A stretch of 64,000 bases of DNA from Halorubrum rutilum (GCF_024494565.1 NZ_JANHDN010000002.1:310001-374000), one strand, 5' to 3'. Shown: positions 26,051 to 35,192, counted from the stretch's first letter. A program made the numbers and translations. Notes: generated from the sequence alone by a model not told the origin.

Positions 26051-26647
26051 ATGGACGACCGAGTCGCGGCGACCCTGCGGGAGGACCCGACGATGGCGAC
26101 GCTGATCGACCGGCACGGCCGGCTGTCGATCGAGCCCGCGGCCGACGAGTTCGCGCGCCTCTGCACCTCGATCGTGAACCAGCAGCTCTCGACCGCCTCC
26201 GCGGCCGCCATTCGCGAGCGCTTCGTGGACGTCCTCGGCGGCGAGCCGACGCCGGACCGCGTGCTCGCGTCCGACGAGGCCGCCCTGCGCGAGGCCGGGC
26301 TCAGCGGCACGAAGGTCGAGTACCTGCGCGCGGCCGCCGACGCGTTCCGCGACGGCGACCGCGACCTGACCCGCGAGGGGCTGGCGGGCGAGAGCGACGA
26401 GGCGGTCGTCGCCGCGCTCACCGAGATCCGCGGCGTCGGCGAGTGGACCGCGCGGATGTACCTCATCTTCGCGCTGGGCCGCGAGGACGTGCTCCCGCTC
26501 GGCGACCTCGCGGTCCGGAAGGGGATCGAGCGGGTGTACAACGACGGCGCGGAGCTGACTCGGGCGGAGATGCGCGAGATCGCCGCGGCGTGGCGACCCT
26601 ACCGGAGCTACGGGACGCGATACATCTGGGCCGAATACGAGTCGTAA
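26051..26647 (+). CDS. DNA-3-methyladenine glycosylase II-like (AlkA family)
   Basis: A 198-residue helix-hairpin-helix DNA glycosylase that excises alkylated bases. IVNQQLS (41-47) is a family signature, the hairpin IRGVGEWTARM lies at 126-136, and Asp152 in PLGDLAVRKG is the expected catalytic aspartate. It lacks the N-terminal TBP-like domain of E. coli AlkA, as shorter archaeal and bacterial members do. Confidence 0.92.
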   Translation: MDDRVAATLREDPTMATLIDRHGRLSIEPAADEFARLCTSIVNQQLSTASAAAIRERFVDVLGGEPTPDRVLASDEAALREAGLSGTKVEYLRAAADAFRDGDRDLTREGLAGESDEAVVAALTEIRGVGEWTARMYLIFALGREDVLPLGDLAVRKGIERVYNDGAELTRAEMREIAAAWRPYRSYGTRYIWAEYES

Positions 26648-26992
26648 GTTGTTGTGTACTGAGTGGTATCGAATAGCATCGAAAGTCCAGTCGCTCAGTT
26701 GTACGTAATCGACGACCCTGCAGCGAACACCTCCAAAGCCCCAGCCGCGAGGACGGCGCACGCTCGCTGCGCGCTTCGGTCGTTCGCTTCGCTCACTCCC
26801 TGCAGTGCTTACGTCGCCTGCGCCGTCCTCGCGGCTGCCCCTTTGAGTCCCACCCGACCGCACCACACCTCACACCTCCCCAGCTTCGCGGTTCGCTCGG
26901 GCTCCCTCCGGTCGCCTGTCGCTCACCGCGTCCCTCGCACCGGCGGCTCGCGCCACCGCTTCGTCCCCGAATCGCCTCGCCTCTCGCGTTCG
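26648..26992. other. gene-free interval with a long inverted repeat
   Basis: About 345 bp separate two convergent genes. The centre is an inverted-repeat element (listed separately). The right part is rich in short TCGC/TTCGC-type repeats, as in many haloarchaeal intergenic regions. No gene is supported. Confidence 0.6.
26742..26837. repeat. 96 bp inverted-repeat element with perfect 19 bp arms
   Basis: CAGCCGCGAGGACGGCGCA (26742-26760) is exactly complementary to 26819-26837, enclosing a 58 bp loop with further TCGC-type short repeats. Transcribed from either side it would fold into a stable hairpin. It sits between convergent genes, so it could end transcription, or be a dispersed palindromic element. 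Confidence 0.85.
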
Positions 26993-28348
26993 CTACTCCT
27001 CTTCTTCCAGAATCTCGCCGGCCTCGCCGCGTTCGGCCTCGTCGGTGTCCGCGCGCCGCCGGACGTCGACCCGGTAGTCGGTGAGGATGTCGCGGCCGAG
27101 CAGCAGCGGGTAGTCCATGTGACCGCGGTCCTCGACGCTGGCGGTGACTGTGTGCTGGTTCCCGCCGATGCCGATGACGAGATCGACGACGGGACGGGCC
27201 TTCCCGCCCTTCACGCTGCCCGACTTGACTCGGGTCATGCTCTTGATCGGGCCGGCGCCGATCTCGGCGGCCAGCTGGGTGTCGATGCTGGTCCGGGTCG
27301 CGCCCGTGTCCGACTTCGCGAGCGCCTGCGTGGAGCCGGAGGTCCCCGTGACGACGACCTCCTCGATGTAGCCGATGTCGGGCTGTTCGGCGGGGTTCTT
27401 CTTCGGCGCGGGCGCGCAGGACGGCCGCGAGTCGTCGAGGGTGGCCGCGACCCGCTCGACGTCGTCGTCGTCCACCTCGCCGCCGACCGTCTCGATCGCG
27501 AGCCGCGCGATGTGCGGCGCCGGGCTCGTGCCGGTCGCCTCGTAGAGCCCCTTGAACCCGGCCGTCGGGTTCACTTCGAGCACGTACCAGCCCTCGTACC
27601 CCTCCACGAGGTCGACGCCGGCGTAGTCCAGCCCCATGACGTCGGCCGCGTACAGCGCGGTCTCGGCGGCCTCCTCGGGCATGTCGTCGGTCGCGTCCTC
27701 GACCGCGCCGCCGAGCGCGACGTTGGTGCGCCAGTCGCCCTCGGGCGCGTAGCGGTACATCGAGCCGACGATCTCGTCGCCGACGATATAGACGCGCAGG
27801 TCGCGGTGCTCCTCGTCGTCGCGGTCGATGAGCTGCTGGAGGAACGCCTGGCGGTTGCCGACCTTCGGGTTCACCCGCTCGGTGAGGTCGACCTTCCACG
27901 TGCCGCCGCCGTGCGTGCCGATCGCGGTCTTGTAGACGCCGACCTCGCCGAAGCGCTCGCGGTCCTCGTTGAGCCGGTCGTTCGACAGCGCGAGCAGCGC
28001 GTCGGGCACGCGGATGTTCCAGTCGGCGAGCGTCGCCGCCGTCGCGAACTTGTGGATCGACGCCAGCACGGCGTTCGGCTCGTTCAGCATCGGTCGGATG
28101 CGCTCGAACGTCGTCGCCAGCCCGAGCAGCTCCGCGGGCTGGTCGGTGTTCGACAGGAGCAGGCGGTTCGCGATGACGTCGACCGGCGGCTCCACCGAGA
28201 CGTCGCCGTCCTCGACGCTGATGGCGGCGTTCTCCTCGCGGAGCCACACGGGCTCGTGGCCGAGGTCCTCGACCGCGTTGCAGATCGCCTTCGTTTCCTT
28301 GCTGTTGTGCAGCGACAGCACTCCCACCCGGACCGGATCCGAACTCAT
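26993..28348 (-). CDS. RimK-type ATP-grasp ligase fused to a RimB/retropepsin-like protease domain
   Basis: A 451-residue fusion. Residues 1-95 are the RimK N-domain, about 100-295 the ATP-grasp core (KTAIGTHGGGTWKV as the flexible ATP loop, and VLEVNPTAGFKG with the metal-binding Glu/Asn). About 315-430 is an aspartic-protease-like domain with KSDTGATRTSI and PLLLGRDIL, as in the RimB/ATP-dependent zinc protease family. RimK ligases add acidic residues to protein tails or cofactors; a fused protease could remove or trim them. It is divergent from an aspartoacylase-like gene. Confidence 0.88.
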   Translation of the reverse strand: MSSDPVRVGVLSLHNSKETKAICNAVEDLGHEPVWLREENAAISVEDGDVSVEPPVDVIANRLLLSNTDQPAELLGLATTFERIRPMLNEPNAVLASIHKFATAATLADWNIRVPDALLALSNDRLNEDRERFGEVGVYKTAIGTHGGGTWKVDLTERVNPKVGNRQAFLQQLIDRDDEEHRDLRVYIVGDEIVGSMYRYAPEGDWRTNVALGGAVEDATDDMPEEAAETALYAADVMGLDYAGVDLVEGYEGWYVLEVNPTAGFKGLYEATGTSPAPHIARLAIETVGGEVDDDDVERVAATLDDSRPSCAPAPKKNPAEQPDIGYIEEVVVTGTSGSTQALAKSDTGATRTSIDTQLAAEIGAGPIKSMTRVKSGSVKGGKARPVVDLVIGIGGNQHTVTASVEDRGHMDYPLLLGRDILTDYRVDVRRRADTDEAERGEAGEILEEEE

Positions 28349-28502
28349 AAGCGCACCTGCGTGGGCCCGGGTAAAAGGTCGCCCGATCGGTGAGCCGGGC
28401 GGCCGGGCGGACCGGGGATGACCGCCGACAGACCACCAACCGAATCGCTGGTCGACTGCCGGTCAGTTAGCGACCCGTCGGTCCCCCGATCCGCGGGTCG
28501 CC

Positions 28503-28513
28503 ATATATATACC
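28503..28513 (+). promoter_or_regulatory. TATA box of the aspartoacylase-like gene
   Basis: ATATATATACC, one of the strongest TATA matches in the window, ends 22 nt before the ATG at 28536. It predicts a leaderless transcript. Confidence 0.6.
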
Positions 28514-28535
28514 CCCCGACCCGCTCCCTCGTGAC

Positions 28536-29582
28536 ATGAGCGACGACCGGGTGTTCACGTATAACGGCGGCGCGGTGCCGCCCGGCGAGACGCAGAACAT
28601 CCGCTACGGGATCAGCGAAACGTACCTCGGCGACCCCGTCCGGATCCCCGTGACGATCGTCAACGGCGCGCGCGACGGCCCCACGGTGTTCCTCACCGCG
28701 GCCTCGCACGGCGACGAGCTCAACGGGATCGAGGTGGTCCGCGAGGTCGCCCACGAGTGGGACCTCGACGACCTCGCGGGGACGCTCGTCTGTCTCCCCG
28801 TCCTCAACGTCCCGGGCTTCCTCGCCCAGCAGCGCTACCTCCCCGTCTACGACCGCGACCTCAACCGCTCGTTCCCCGGCAAGCCCGGCTCGACGAGCTC
28901 GAAGCGGATGGCCCACCGGATCTACGAGAACTTCATCGCGCCCTGCGACTTCGGGCTCGACTTCCACACCTCGACCCGCGGCCGGACGAACATGCTCCAC
29001 GTCCGCGCGGACATGGCCGACGCGGGCGTCCACCGCCTCGCGATGGCGTTCGGCTCGAAGGTGATCATCGACAGCGACGGGCCGGGCGGCACCCTCCGCG
29101 GCGAGGCGACCGCCGACGGCATCCCGACGATCACGATCGAGATGGGCGAGGCCCACCGCTTCCAGCGCCCGCTCATCGACGACGCGCTCGGCGGCGTGCG
29201 CTCCGTCTTCGCCGAGTACGGGCTGCTCGAAACCGACACCGTGCGCTGGCCCGGCTGGCGGACGATCATCGCCGGCGCGGGCGAGAAGACGTGGCTGCGC
29301 GCCGACTCCGGCGGCATCGTCGACACCCACTTCGAGAGCGGGTCGCTCGTCCGCGAGGGCGAGCGCATCGCGACGATCACCAACCCGTTCAAGCAGGACG
29401 CGGTCGGCGTCGAGGCCCCCTTCACGGGGCTCCTCATCGGACTCCTCGAAAACCCCGTCGTCTACCCCGGGAACCCGCTCTGTCACCTCGTCGAGATCGA
29501 CGAGGCGGTCCGCCGCGCGATCGAGACGGGGGACGCCCCGACGCCGGTCGGGCAGCCGGAGCCGTCGGAACCGAGGGACTGA
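28536..29582 (+). CDS. succinylglutamate desuccinylase/aspartoacylase family protein
   Basis: A 348-residue M14-like zinc amidohydrolase. Zinc ligands are His58 and Glu61 in SHGDE and His144 in DFHT; DLNRSFPG (108-115) is the conserved substrate-binding segment. The C-terminal 90 residues are a beta barrel-like lipoyl-type domain (GGIVDTHF...). Members remove N-acyl groups from amino acids. Its divergent neighbour is the RimK-protease fusion, and pairing of this family with RimK proteins suggests a shared modification pathway. Confidence 0.9.
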   Translation: MSDDRVFTYNGGAVPPGETQNIRYGISETYLGDPVRIPVTIVNGARDGPTVFLTAASHGDELNGIEVVREVAHEWDLDDLAGTLVCLPVLNVPGFLAQQRYLPVYDRDLNRSFPGKPGSTSSKRMAHRIYENFIAPCDFGLDFHTSTRGRTNMLHVRADMADAGVHRLAMAFGSKVIIDSDGPGGTLRGEATADGIPTITIEMGEAHRFQRPLIDDALGGVRSVFAEYGLLETDTVRWPGWRTIIAGAGEKTWLRADSGGIVDTHFESGSLVREGERIATITNPFKQDAVGVEAPFTGLLIGLLENPVVYPGNPLCHLVEIDEAVRRAIETGDAPTPVGQPEPSEPRD

Positions 29583-29671
29583 CCCCCTCGAAGCGACCGC
29601 TCCGCGGGAACGCTTTTGACGCCGACGAGCCAAGATCGACGCGTCCGGAGACCGTCCGGACGGGTGATCGC

Positions 29672-30127
29672 ATGAGCGAGCTCAGCCTATCGAGCCCGGC
29701 GTTCGGCGACGGCGAGCGCGTCCCCGACGAGTACGGCTACGCGGAGCGGAACGTGAACCCGCCGCTGCGGATCGGCGGGGTCCCCGACGCGGCGGCGGCG
29801 CTCGTGCTCATCGTCGACGATCCGGACGCGCGGGAGCCGGCGGGACAGGTGTGGGACCACTGGCTGGTCTGGGACGTCGACCCCGACCGCGAGGCGGTCC
29901 CGGAGGACTGGTCCCCGGCGGAGGCGACCGAGGGACAGAACGACTTCGGCGAGCACGGCTACGGCGGACCGAACCCCCCGGACCGCGAGCACACCTACCG
30001 GTTCCGACTGTACGCGGTCGAGGAGCCGCTCGGGCTTCCGCCGTCGGCCGACAAGGAGGACCTCATCGACGCGATGACGGGACGGATCGTCGCTAAGGCC
30101 CGGATCGACGGGACGTATCCGGCGTGA
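29672..30127 (+). CDS. YbhB/YbcL-type phosphatidylethanolamine-binding protein family
   Basis: A 151-residue PEBP-fold protein. DDPDAREPAG (49-58) and WDHWLVWD (61-68) form the ligand pocket motif, and GYGGPNPPD (92-100) is the second signature of the YbhB/YbcL group. The ligand and role in archaea are unknown. Start ATG chosen after the intergenic GC-rich region; no cysteine. Confidence 0.9.
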   Translation: MSELSLSSPAFGDGERVPDEYGYAERNVNPPLRIGGVPDAAAALVLIVDDPDAREPAGQVWDHWLVWDVDPDREAVPEDWSPAEATEGQNDFGEHGYGGPNPPDREHTYRFRLYAVEEPLGLPPSADKEDLIDAMTGRIVAKARIDGTYPA

Positions 30128-30150
30128 TAGGCGGGACGTATCCGGCGTGA
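30109..30150 (+). repeat. 19 bp tandem repeat spanning the stop codon of the YbhB-type gene
   Basis: CGGGACGTATCCGGCGTGA occurs at 30109-30127 (including the gene's last residues and TGA) and again, identical, at 30132-30150, a 23 bp period. It is the same kind of 3'-end duplication as at 23880-23911. Confidence 0.85.
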
Positions 30151-30248
30151 CCGGCGACAGGACGCACCCGGACCGGTGACGGCGGGCGTGTGAGCCGCGG
30201 TGGCCCCGCGATCGAGCCTTATATTCCGCCGCGGGCGAAGCACCGACC

Positions 30249-31106
30249 ATGACCGAGGACTTCGACACGCCGGTGTTGGACGACCACCTCCACCTCGACC
30301 CGCGCCACGGGCGCGGGGTCGACGCGGTCGAGGACTTCGTCCGGCTCGGCGGCACCCACCTGCTCGTGGTGAACAAGCCCTCCTGGCACCTCGGCGTCGA
30401 GCCGGACGAGCCGGCCGACTTCCGGCCGGTCTTCGAGGAGACGCTCGACGCGGTCGCGGCCGCGAACGAGGTCCTCCCGGGCCGCGCGTGGCCGGTCCTC
30501 GGCGTCCATCCCGGCCTGATCAGCCGGCTGGTCGACGAGCGCGGCTTCGCGCCCGGAGCGGCCCGCGACCTGATGTGCGGCGGGCTGGAGGTCGCGAGCG
30601 AGTTCGTCGCCGACGGCCGGGCGCTCGCGCTGAAGTCGGGGCGCCCGCACTACGACGTGACCGACGCGGTCTGGGACGCGTCGAACGCCGTGACGCGGCG
30701 CGCGTTCGAGCTCGGCGCCGCGCTCGACTGCGCCGTCCAGCTCCACACCGAGGCCAGCGAGGACCTCACCGACCTGGCCGCCGTCGCCGAGACGGTCGGG
30801 CTCGACCCGACGACCGTCGTGAAACACTACGCCGAGGGTTGGCTCGCGGGCCCGACGCCGAGCGTGATGAGCGAGAAGGACCGGCTCGCACGCGCCGCCG
30901 AGTCCGGCGAGCCGTTCCTGATGGAGACCGACTTCGTCGACGACCCGGAGAAGCCGGGGATGGTGCTGGGCCCGAAGACGGTCCCGCGCCGCGTGCGCTG
31001 GATGCTCGAAGAGGGCTACGACGACGCGGTCCGGCGCGCGCACGTCGAGACGCCCGCGGCGGTGTACGGGATCGACACCGAGGCGACGCTGGATCGGGAG
31101 GCGTAA
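30249..31106 (+). CDS. TatD-family metal-dependent hydrolase
   Basis: A 285-residue TIM-barrel hydrolase. The metal-binding HxH is His13 and His15 (DDHLHL); LGVHPG, LHTEA and METDF carry the later ligands of the TatD/amidohydrolase group. TatD proteins are 3'-5' DNA exonucleases, but archaeal relatives may differ. A TATA-like CTTATATTC lies about 24-32 nt before the ATG. Confidence 0.88.
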   Translation: MTEDFDTPVLDDHLHLDPRHGRGVDAVEDFVRLGGTHLLVVNKPSWHLGVEPDEPADFRPVFEETLDAVAAANEVLPGRAWPVLGVHPGLISRLVDERGFAPGAARDLMCGGLEVASEFVADGRALALKSGRPHYDVTDAVWDASNAVTRRAFELGAALDCAVQLHTEASEDLTDLAAVAETVGLDPTTVVKHYAEGWLAGPTPSVMSEKDRLARAAESGEPFLMETDFVDDPEKPGMVLGPKTVPRRVRWMLEEGYDDAVRRAHVETPAAVYGIDTEATLDREA

Positions 31107-31204
31107 TCCGGAACTCCCGAATCCCGGCGTCGAGCGGGTGAGACGCCCTCTCGCGCGGCGATCGATAGGAAAGGCATTTGAGTAGTCCGGGCGACGTACG
31201 GGAC

Positions 31205-31786
31205 ATGACCGACGACGACGCCGTCGAAGCGTTCTATACCGACGACCGCTGGCAGAACTGGCTCGACCGGCTGCAGGAGGAGGAGCTCGACCCCGAGAAC
31301 GAGGACTCGGCGCGGCTCCTGTTGAACCTCCAGGACGACGCGGCGATCGCCGTCGTGAAGGTGCTCGCGGCGCTCGACGACGAGCGCATCGACGAGGACC
31401 GCGCGGTCGAGGAGATCCGCGAGATCCGCGACATCGTCCTCGCCGACGTCGACTTCGACGACGAGGACAAGGCCATGCTGATCGACGGCGTCCAGACCTC
31501 GCTCGTCCCCGTCTTCTACGCGGCCGAGGAGTACGTCGTCGGCGGCGTCGTCGAGGGCGACGTGACCGAGTTCGTGCGCGCGGCCGCCGACGCCGAGGCC
31601 GAGGACGACCTCGACGCCGCCCTCGGCTACGTCGTGCAGGCCGGCACCCGCGTCATCGACGGCGAGCCGCTCGACATCGACGTCGTCGAGGAGCTGGAGT
31701 ACGGGCTCGTCTCCGAGTGGGTCAACGGGCTCGACTCCCTGCAGTCCGCCATCGAAGACCCGGAAGTCGTCGAGGAAGAGGACTGA
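31205..31786 (+). CDS. DUF2150 family protein
   Basis: A 193-residue very acidic, largely helical soluble protein of a euryarchaeal family of unknown function (DUF2150). The ATG at 31205 is preferred to a TTG 27 nt upstream. A TATA-like element is not obvious; GGCATTTGAG at 31171-31180 is a candidate. Confidence 0.85.
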   Translation: MTDDDAVEAFYTDDRWQNWLDRLQEEELDPENEDSARLLLNLQDDAAIAVVKVLAALDDERIDEDRAVEEIREIRDIVLADVDFDDEDKAMLIDGVQTSLVPVFYAAEEYVVGGVVEGDVTEFVRAAADAEAEDDLDAALGYVVQAGTRVIDGEPLDIDVVEELEYGLVSEWVNGLDSLQSAIEDPEVVEEED

Positions 31787-31859
31787 CGGCGTCGGCGGGC
31801 CCGCCCCCGCCGGGTCGATCGGGGTGAAGCGTTTTCAGCGCACGTAGCGTCCGATCCGT

Positions 31860-32342
31860 ATGGTCTCCCTCGCGGCCGGACTGGCGATCGCGCTGCTCGT
31901 CGTCTGGACGGCCAGCTCGTTCGTCCCGCTCGTGCCGGGCGGCGTCCTCGCGGCGCTGACCGTCGTCGGCTACGCCTACACCACCGGGTTCGCGGAGCCG
32001 AGCCCCGCCGTGGTGGTCGCGCTCGTCGCCGTCTCGCTGCTGGCCGCCGCCGCGGACGTCGCGTCGGGGATGGTCTCCGGGCGGCTCGGCGGTGCCTCGA
32101 CCCGGACCGTCGTCGTCGGGACGCTGGTAGGGATCGTCCTCCTGATCCCGCTCGGTCCGATCGGGATCGTCGTCGGGCTGGGCGGCACCGTCTTCCTCGC
32201 CGCCCTGAACGAGCACGACGGCGACACGCGCGAGGCCGCTCGACAGGCTGCCTACGCGGTGGTCGGCGCCCTCGCCAGCGCGTTCGTTCAGGCCGTCCTG
32301 CTCGCCGGGGTTACCGTCGCGTTCGCGCTTGCGGTCCTGTGA
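31860..32342 (+). CDS. DUF456 family membrane protein
   Basis: A 160-residue protein with about five predicted membrane segments and the Gly-rich GLIPLGPIGIVVGLGG-like segment of DUF456 proteins. It is a small integral membrane protein of unknown function, followed by a convergent DUF63 gene 33 bp away. Confidence 0.8.
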   Translation: MVSLAAGLAIALLVVWTASSFVPLVPGGVLAALTVVGYAYTTGFAEPSPAVVVALVAVSLLAAAADVASGMVSGRLGGASTRTVVVGTLVGIVLLIPLGPIGIVVGLGGTVFLAALNEHDGDTREAARQAAYAVVGALASAFVQAVLLAGVTVAFALAVL

Positions 32343-32375
32343 GGCGACCGGGAGCGCGCCGCCCGGGTCCACTCC

Positions 32376-33191
32376 TCACGCCGCCACGGAGAACAGCAGG
32401 AGGTTGTGCGCGGCCGGCCCGAGCCCCATCGCCGCGACGAAGCCGAGCAGGAGGTACCCCTCCGCCGGCCGGTCGCGGACGTACGCCGCGAACAGCCAGA
32501 CCACGGCGCTCGCGACCGCGAGCTTCACCAGCAGGAACACCCATCCCTCGCCCAGCACCGGGACGGGCGGGATCCAGTCGAACCCCAGGAGGATCCGGGA
32601 GAGGGGCGTTCGCTCGCCGAAGCCGAGCTGCGCCGTCCCCACGGCGGTCGAGACGCCGTCGAGCGCGTGGCCGAACACCGCGAGCGCGCCGACTTCGCCG
32701 GTGACCGCGGCCTCCGGGCGCAGCCGGGTCAGCCCGACCCAGGCGGCGCCGGCGACCGGGAGCGCGAGCGCGAGCGCGACCGTCGACCACCGGGCGCCGA
32801 CCGGCGAGAGCCCGGTCCCGACCGCGACCGCGACGACCGGGAGGAGGCAGAGCGCGCCGGCCACGGCGACCAGCGTCGGGACGCGCTCGGCGCGCAGTTC
32901 CGCGCCCGCGAGCCACGCCGCGCCCGCGAGCGACCCCACCGTGAGGTAGACGGTCGGCGAGCCGGCGAGCGGCGCGAGCGCGGGCGGGAGCGCGTCGACG
33001 ACGTACAGCACGTGGGCCGCGGAGCCGAGCGCCATCCACGGCGCGAGCGCGAGCACGTGGCGGGCGGTCACCCGCGGGGAGCGGCGGCGGAGCGCGGCGC
33101 CGACCGCCCCGGCCGCGAGGAGGACGGCGACGAGGTACGGGAGCGGGGGCAGCGTCGTGCCCGCGGGGAGGAACGGGATCGCGCCGGCCAT
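32376..33191 (-). CDS. DUF63 family membrane protein
   Basis: A 271-residue protein with about eight predicted membrane helices, matching the archaeal DUF63 family. A conserved FGHALDGVSTAVG segment lies in a membrane helix. Its ATG overlaps the stop of the UspA gene by one base (TGATG), so the two are likely co-translated. Confidence 0.85.
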   Translation of the reverse strand: MAGAIPFLPAGTTLPPLPYLVAVLLAAGAVGAALRRRSPRVTARHVLALAPWMALGSAAHVLYVVDALPPALAPLAGSPTVYLTVGSLAGAAWLAGAELRAERVPTLVAVAGALCLLPVVAVAVGTGLSPVGARWSTVALALALPVAGAAWVGLTRLRPEAAVTGEVGALAVFGHALDGVSTAVGTAQLGFGERTPLSRILLGFDWIPPVPVLGEGWVFLLVKLAVASAVVWLFAAYVRDRPAEGYLLLGFVAAMGLGPAAHNLLLFSVAA

Positions 33192-33640
33192 CAGACGGAC
33201 AGGACCGGCTGGCTCGCGTAGAGGAGGACGTACTCCGCCGCCTTCCCGAGCACCTCGCCCGGGTCGCCCGTGACGGGCTCGCGCGGCACCACGATGAAGT
33301 CGGAGTCCAGCTCCTCGGCGGTGTCGAGCACGACGCTGCCGGGGTGAACCGTCTTCACCGTCATCGAGAAGCCGGCCGCGATGGAGTTGCTGTGGGGCAC
33401 CCCGGCGGCCTCCGCGCGCCGCGCGACGGAGTCGGTGAACGCCTCCGTGTCGTCGGCGACGTCGCTCTCGTCGACCGCGCCGTGGTCGATGGCGCGGACC
33501 ACGTCCTCGTCTAACACGTACAGGGCGTGGACGCTCGCGCCGTACTCGGCGGCGACCGCGATCGCGTAGTCGACCGCCTCGTGGGACTCCTCGCTCCCGT
33601 CGACGGGAACGAGCACGAGGTCGATGTCGATGTCGGTCAT
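33191..33640 (-). CDS. universal stress protein (UspA family)
   Basis: A 149-residue UspA domain beginning with VLVPVDGSEES. The C-terminal nucleotide-binding motif is altered: instead of G-x2-G-x9-G-S it has REPVTGDPGEVLGKAAEYV, so ATP binding is doubtful. It is the first gene of a two-gene unit with the DUF63 gene. Confidence 0.85.
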   Translation of the reverse strand: MTDIDIDLVLVPVDGSEESHEAVDYAIAVAAEYGASVHALYVLDEDVVRAIDHGAVDESDVADDTEAFTDSVARRAEAAGVPHSNSIAAGFSMTVKTVHPGSVVLDTAEELDSDFIVVPREPVTGDPGEVLGKAAEYVLLYASQPVLSV

Positions 33641-33666
33641 ACGCGAGACCTCGTCGGGGGAGTTCA

Positions 33667-33671
33667 AAAAG
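33667..33671 (-). terminator. T-tract after the adenine methylase gene
   Basis: On the minus strand GGGCTTTTTGAAC lies about 95 nt past the methylase stop and just ahead of the UspA gene. A T-run after GC-rich sequence is the usual archaeal stop signal; the assignment is weak. Confidence 0.35.
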
Positions 33672-33765
33672 CCCGCCCCATGCGGTCGGCGAGGCTGCTC
33701 CCGTCGGCGCGTCGGAGCCGTCGCCGGGCCCGGCGACGGACCGGTCCGCGATCCCCCGCCCGCGC

Positions 33766-34686
33766 TCAGAAGCCGGAGAGCTCGCGCTGCGGCGCCCCGC
33801 GACGCTCCGCCGGCGGCACGTTCGTCGCGACGATCTCGTCGACCGCGTCGCGGGCGTCGGCGTCGCTGTTGATCGCGCGGGTCGCGTCCTCGCGCTCCAC
33901 GTGGAACCCCGCGTCGGCGTACGGCTCGTACATCACGCCGCTGTTGCTCACCACGACCCGGACGCCCGCGTCGTCGAGCTCGCCGGCGACGTCGAGCAGC
34001 CGGCGCTGGTCGTCGCGGTCGAACCCCTCGGCGCTGTACTCGTTGAAGCTCGCGGTCGCGCTCATCGGCTCGTACGGCGGGTCGAAGTAGACGAGGTCGC
34101 CGGGCTCGGCGGCGTCGAGGACGTACGCGAAGTCCCCGTTCCGGAGCGTCGCGTCCGCGAGCACGTCGCTCGCCCGGCGGATCCGGTCGCGCTGGACCCA
34201 GTCGGGGTTCGCGTACCGCCCGACGGGAACGTTGAAACCGCCGTCGGCGTTCTCGCGGTAGAGGCCGTTGTAGCAGGTCCGGTTGAGGTACAACAGGAGC
34301 GCGGCCTCTTCGAGCGGGTCGAACTCGCCCTCGTAGGGGCGTCTGTTGAACCGCGCGCGCTGCTGGTAGTAGTAGCTCTCCACGTCGCGGCCGCGGGGCG
34401 TCTCCTCGGCGTACGGGAGCGTCGGGTCGGGGTCGGCGTTCGGGTCGTCGAACCGCGCCAGCCGCTCGATCAGGGCCTCCGGCTCGTCGCGCACCCGCTC
34501 GTAGAAGTTGATCAGTCGGGGGTTCGCGTCGTTGACCGTCGCGTCCGCGGGCTCCAGGTCGAAGAAGAGCGCGCCGCCGCCGACGAACGGCTCGTGGTAC
34601 CGGCCGTACGACGCCGGGAAGCGGGCGTACAGCTCGTCGAGCAGCTGGCGCTTGCCGCCGGCCCACTTCAGGATCGGCTCGGCCAT
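33766..34686 (-). CDS. dam: DNA adenine methylase (Dam/D12 class)
   Basis: A 306-residue N6-adenine methyltransferase of the D12 class. KWAGGKRQL (7-15) and FVGGGALFF form the S-adenosylmethionine pocket, and DPPY in YFDPPYEP (about 200) is the catalytic motif. The family often methylates GATC. No restriction gene is adjacent, so it is probably a solitary methylase. Confidence 0.93.
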   Translation of the reverse strand: MAEPILKWAGGKRQLLDELYARFPASYGRYHEPFVGGGALFFDLEPADATVNDANPRLINFYERVRDEPEALIERLARFDDPNADPDPTLPYAEETPRGRDVESYYYQQRARFNRRPYEGEFDPLEEAALLLYLNRTCYNGLYRENADGGFNVPVGRYANPDWVQRDRIRRASDVLADATLRNGDFAYVLDAAEPGDLVYFDPPYEPMSATASFNEYSAEGFDRDDQRRLLDVAGELDDAGVRVVVSNSGVMYEPYADAGFHVEREDATRAINSDADARDAVDEIVATNVPPAERRGAPQRELSGF

Positions 34687-34819
34687 GCGATACCGGCACT
34701 CCCCCGCGACGAGGTAAAAACGTCTCGGGCCCTGTCGTCGGCCGGAGTCGGTCGCCGGCCGCAGTCGGCCGTCGCCCGGGTGCGGACGGTCGGCGTCCGG
34801 AGTCGGCCGTCGGCCGGAC

Positions 34820-35122
34820 TCAGTCGTCGCCCGGCTCCTCGTCGAGATCGGGGAGGTCCGCGACGTGGGCGGCGGCCTCGTCGAAGTTCGGCCCCGGCGC
34901 GATCGTGCCGGCCTCGCGGTCCCACTCGATGTACCCGGCCTCCTCCAGCGCGGGGAGGTGGACCTCGCGGAGCTCCTCGGCGATCTCGTCCGCCCGGCCG
35001 CGGACGCGGAGGTCCGCGACCGTCTCGACCGTTCCGTCGGCGAGCCCGGCGACCGTCCGCCGCGCCTCCGTCGCGTCGAGCGCCGCCGTTCGCGCGGCGA
35101 GCGTGTCGCGTGTCGTCGACAT
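34820..35122 (-). CDS. small winged-helix protein (DUF7344-like)
   Basis: A 100-residue protein whose middle reads as a winged helix (ADEIAEELREVHLPALEEAGYIEWD), the pattern of haloarchaeal one-domain regulators such as DUF7344. The ATG at 35122 is used; CTTTTATTTC lies 35-45 nt upstream. The 34735-34815 region after it is a degenerate GC-rich repeat. Confidence 0.7.
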   Translation of the reverse strand: MSTTRDTLAARTAALDATEARRTVAGLADGTVETVADLRVRGRADEIAEELREVHLPALEEAGYIEWDREAGTIAPGPNFDEAAAHVADLPDLDEEPGDD

Positions 35123-35192
35123 GGCCGTTCGTATTTGTTTCACGGCGTGTGGCGAAATAAAAGTACGGGCGAGCGGCCGGCGCGGGGGCGGC

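Noticed and set aside
34735..34815. GC-rich tandem repeat between Dam and the winged-helix gene
   Set aside because: Units built from GGAGTCGG/CCGTCGG are too degenerate to define a copy number; typical low-complexity intergenic DNA.
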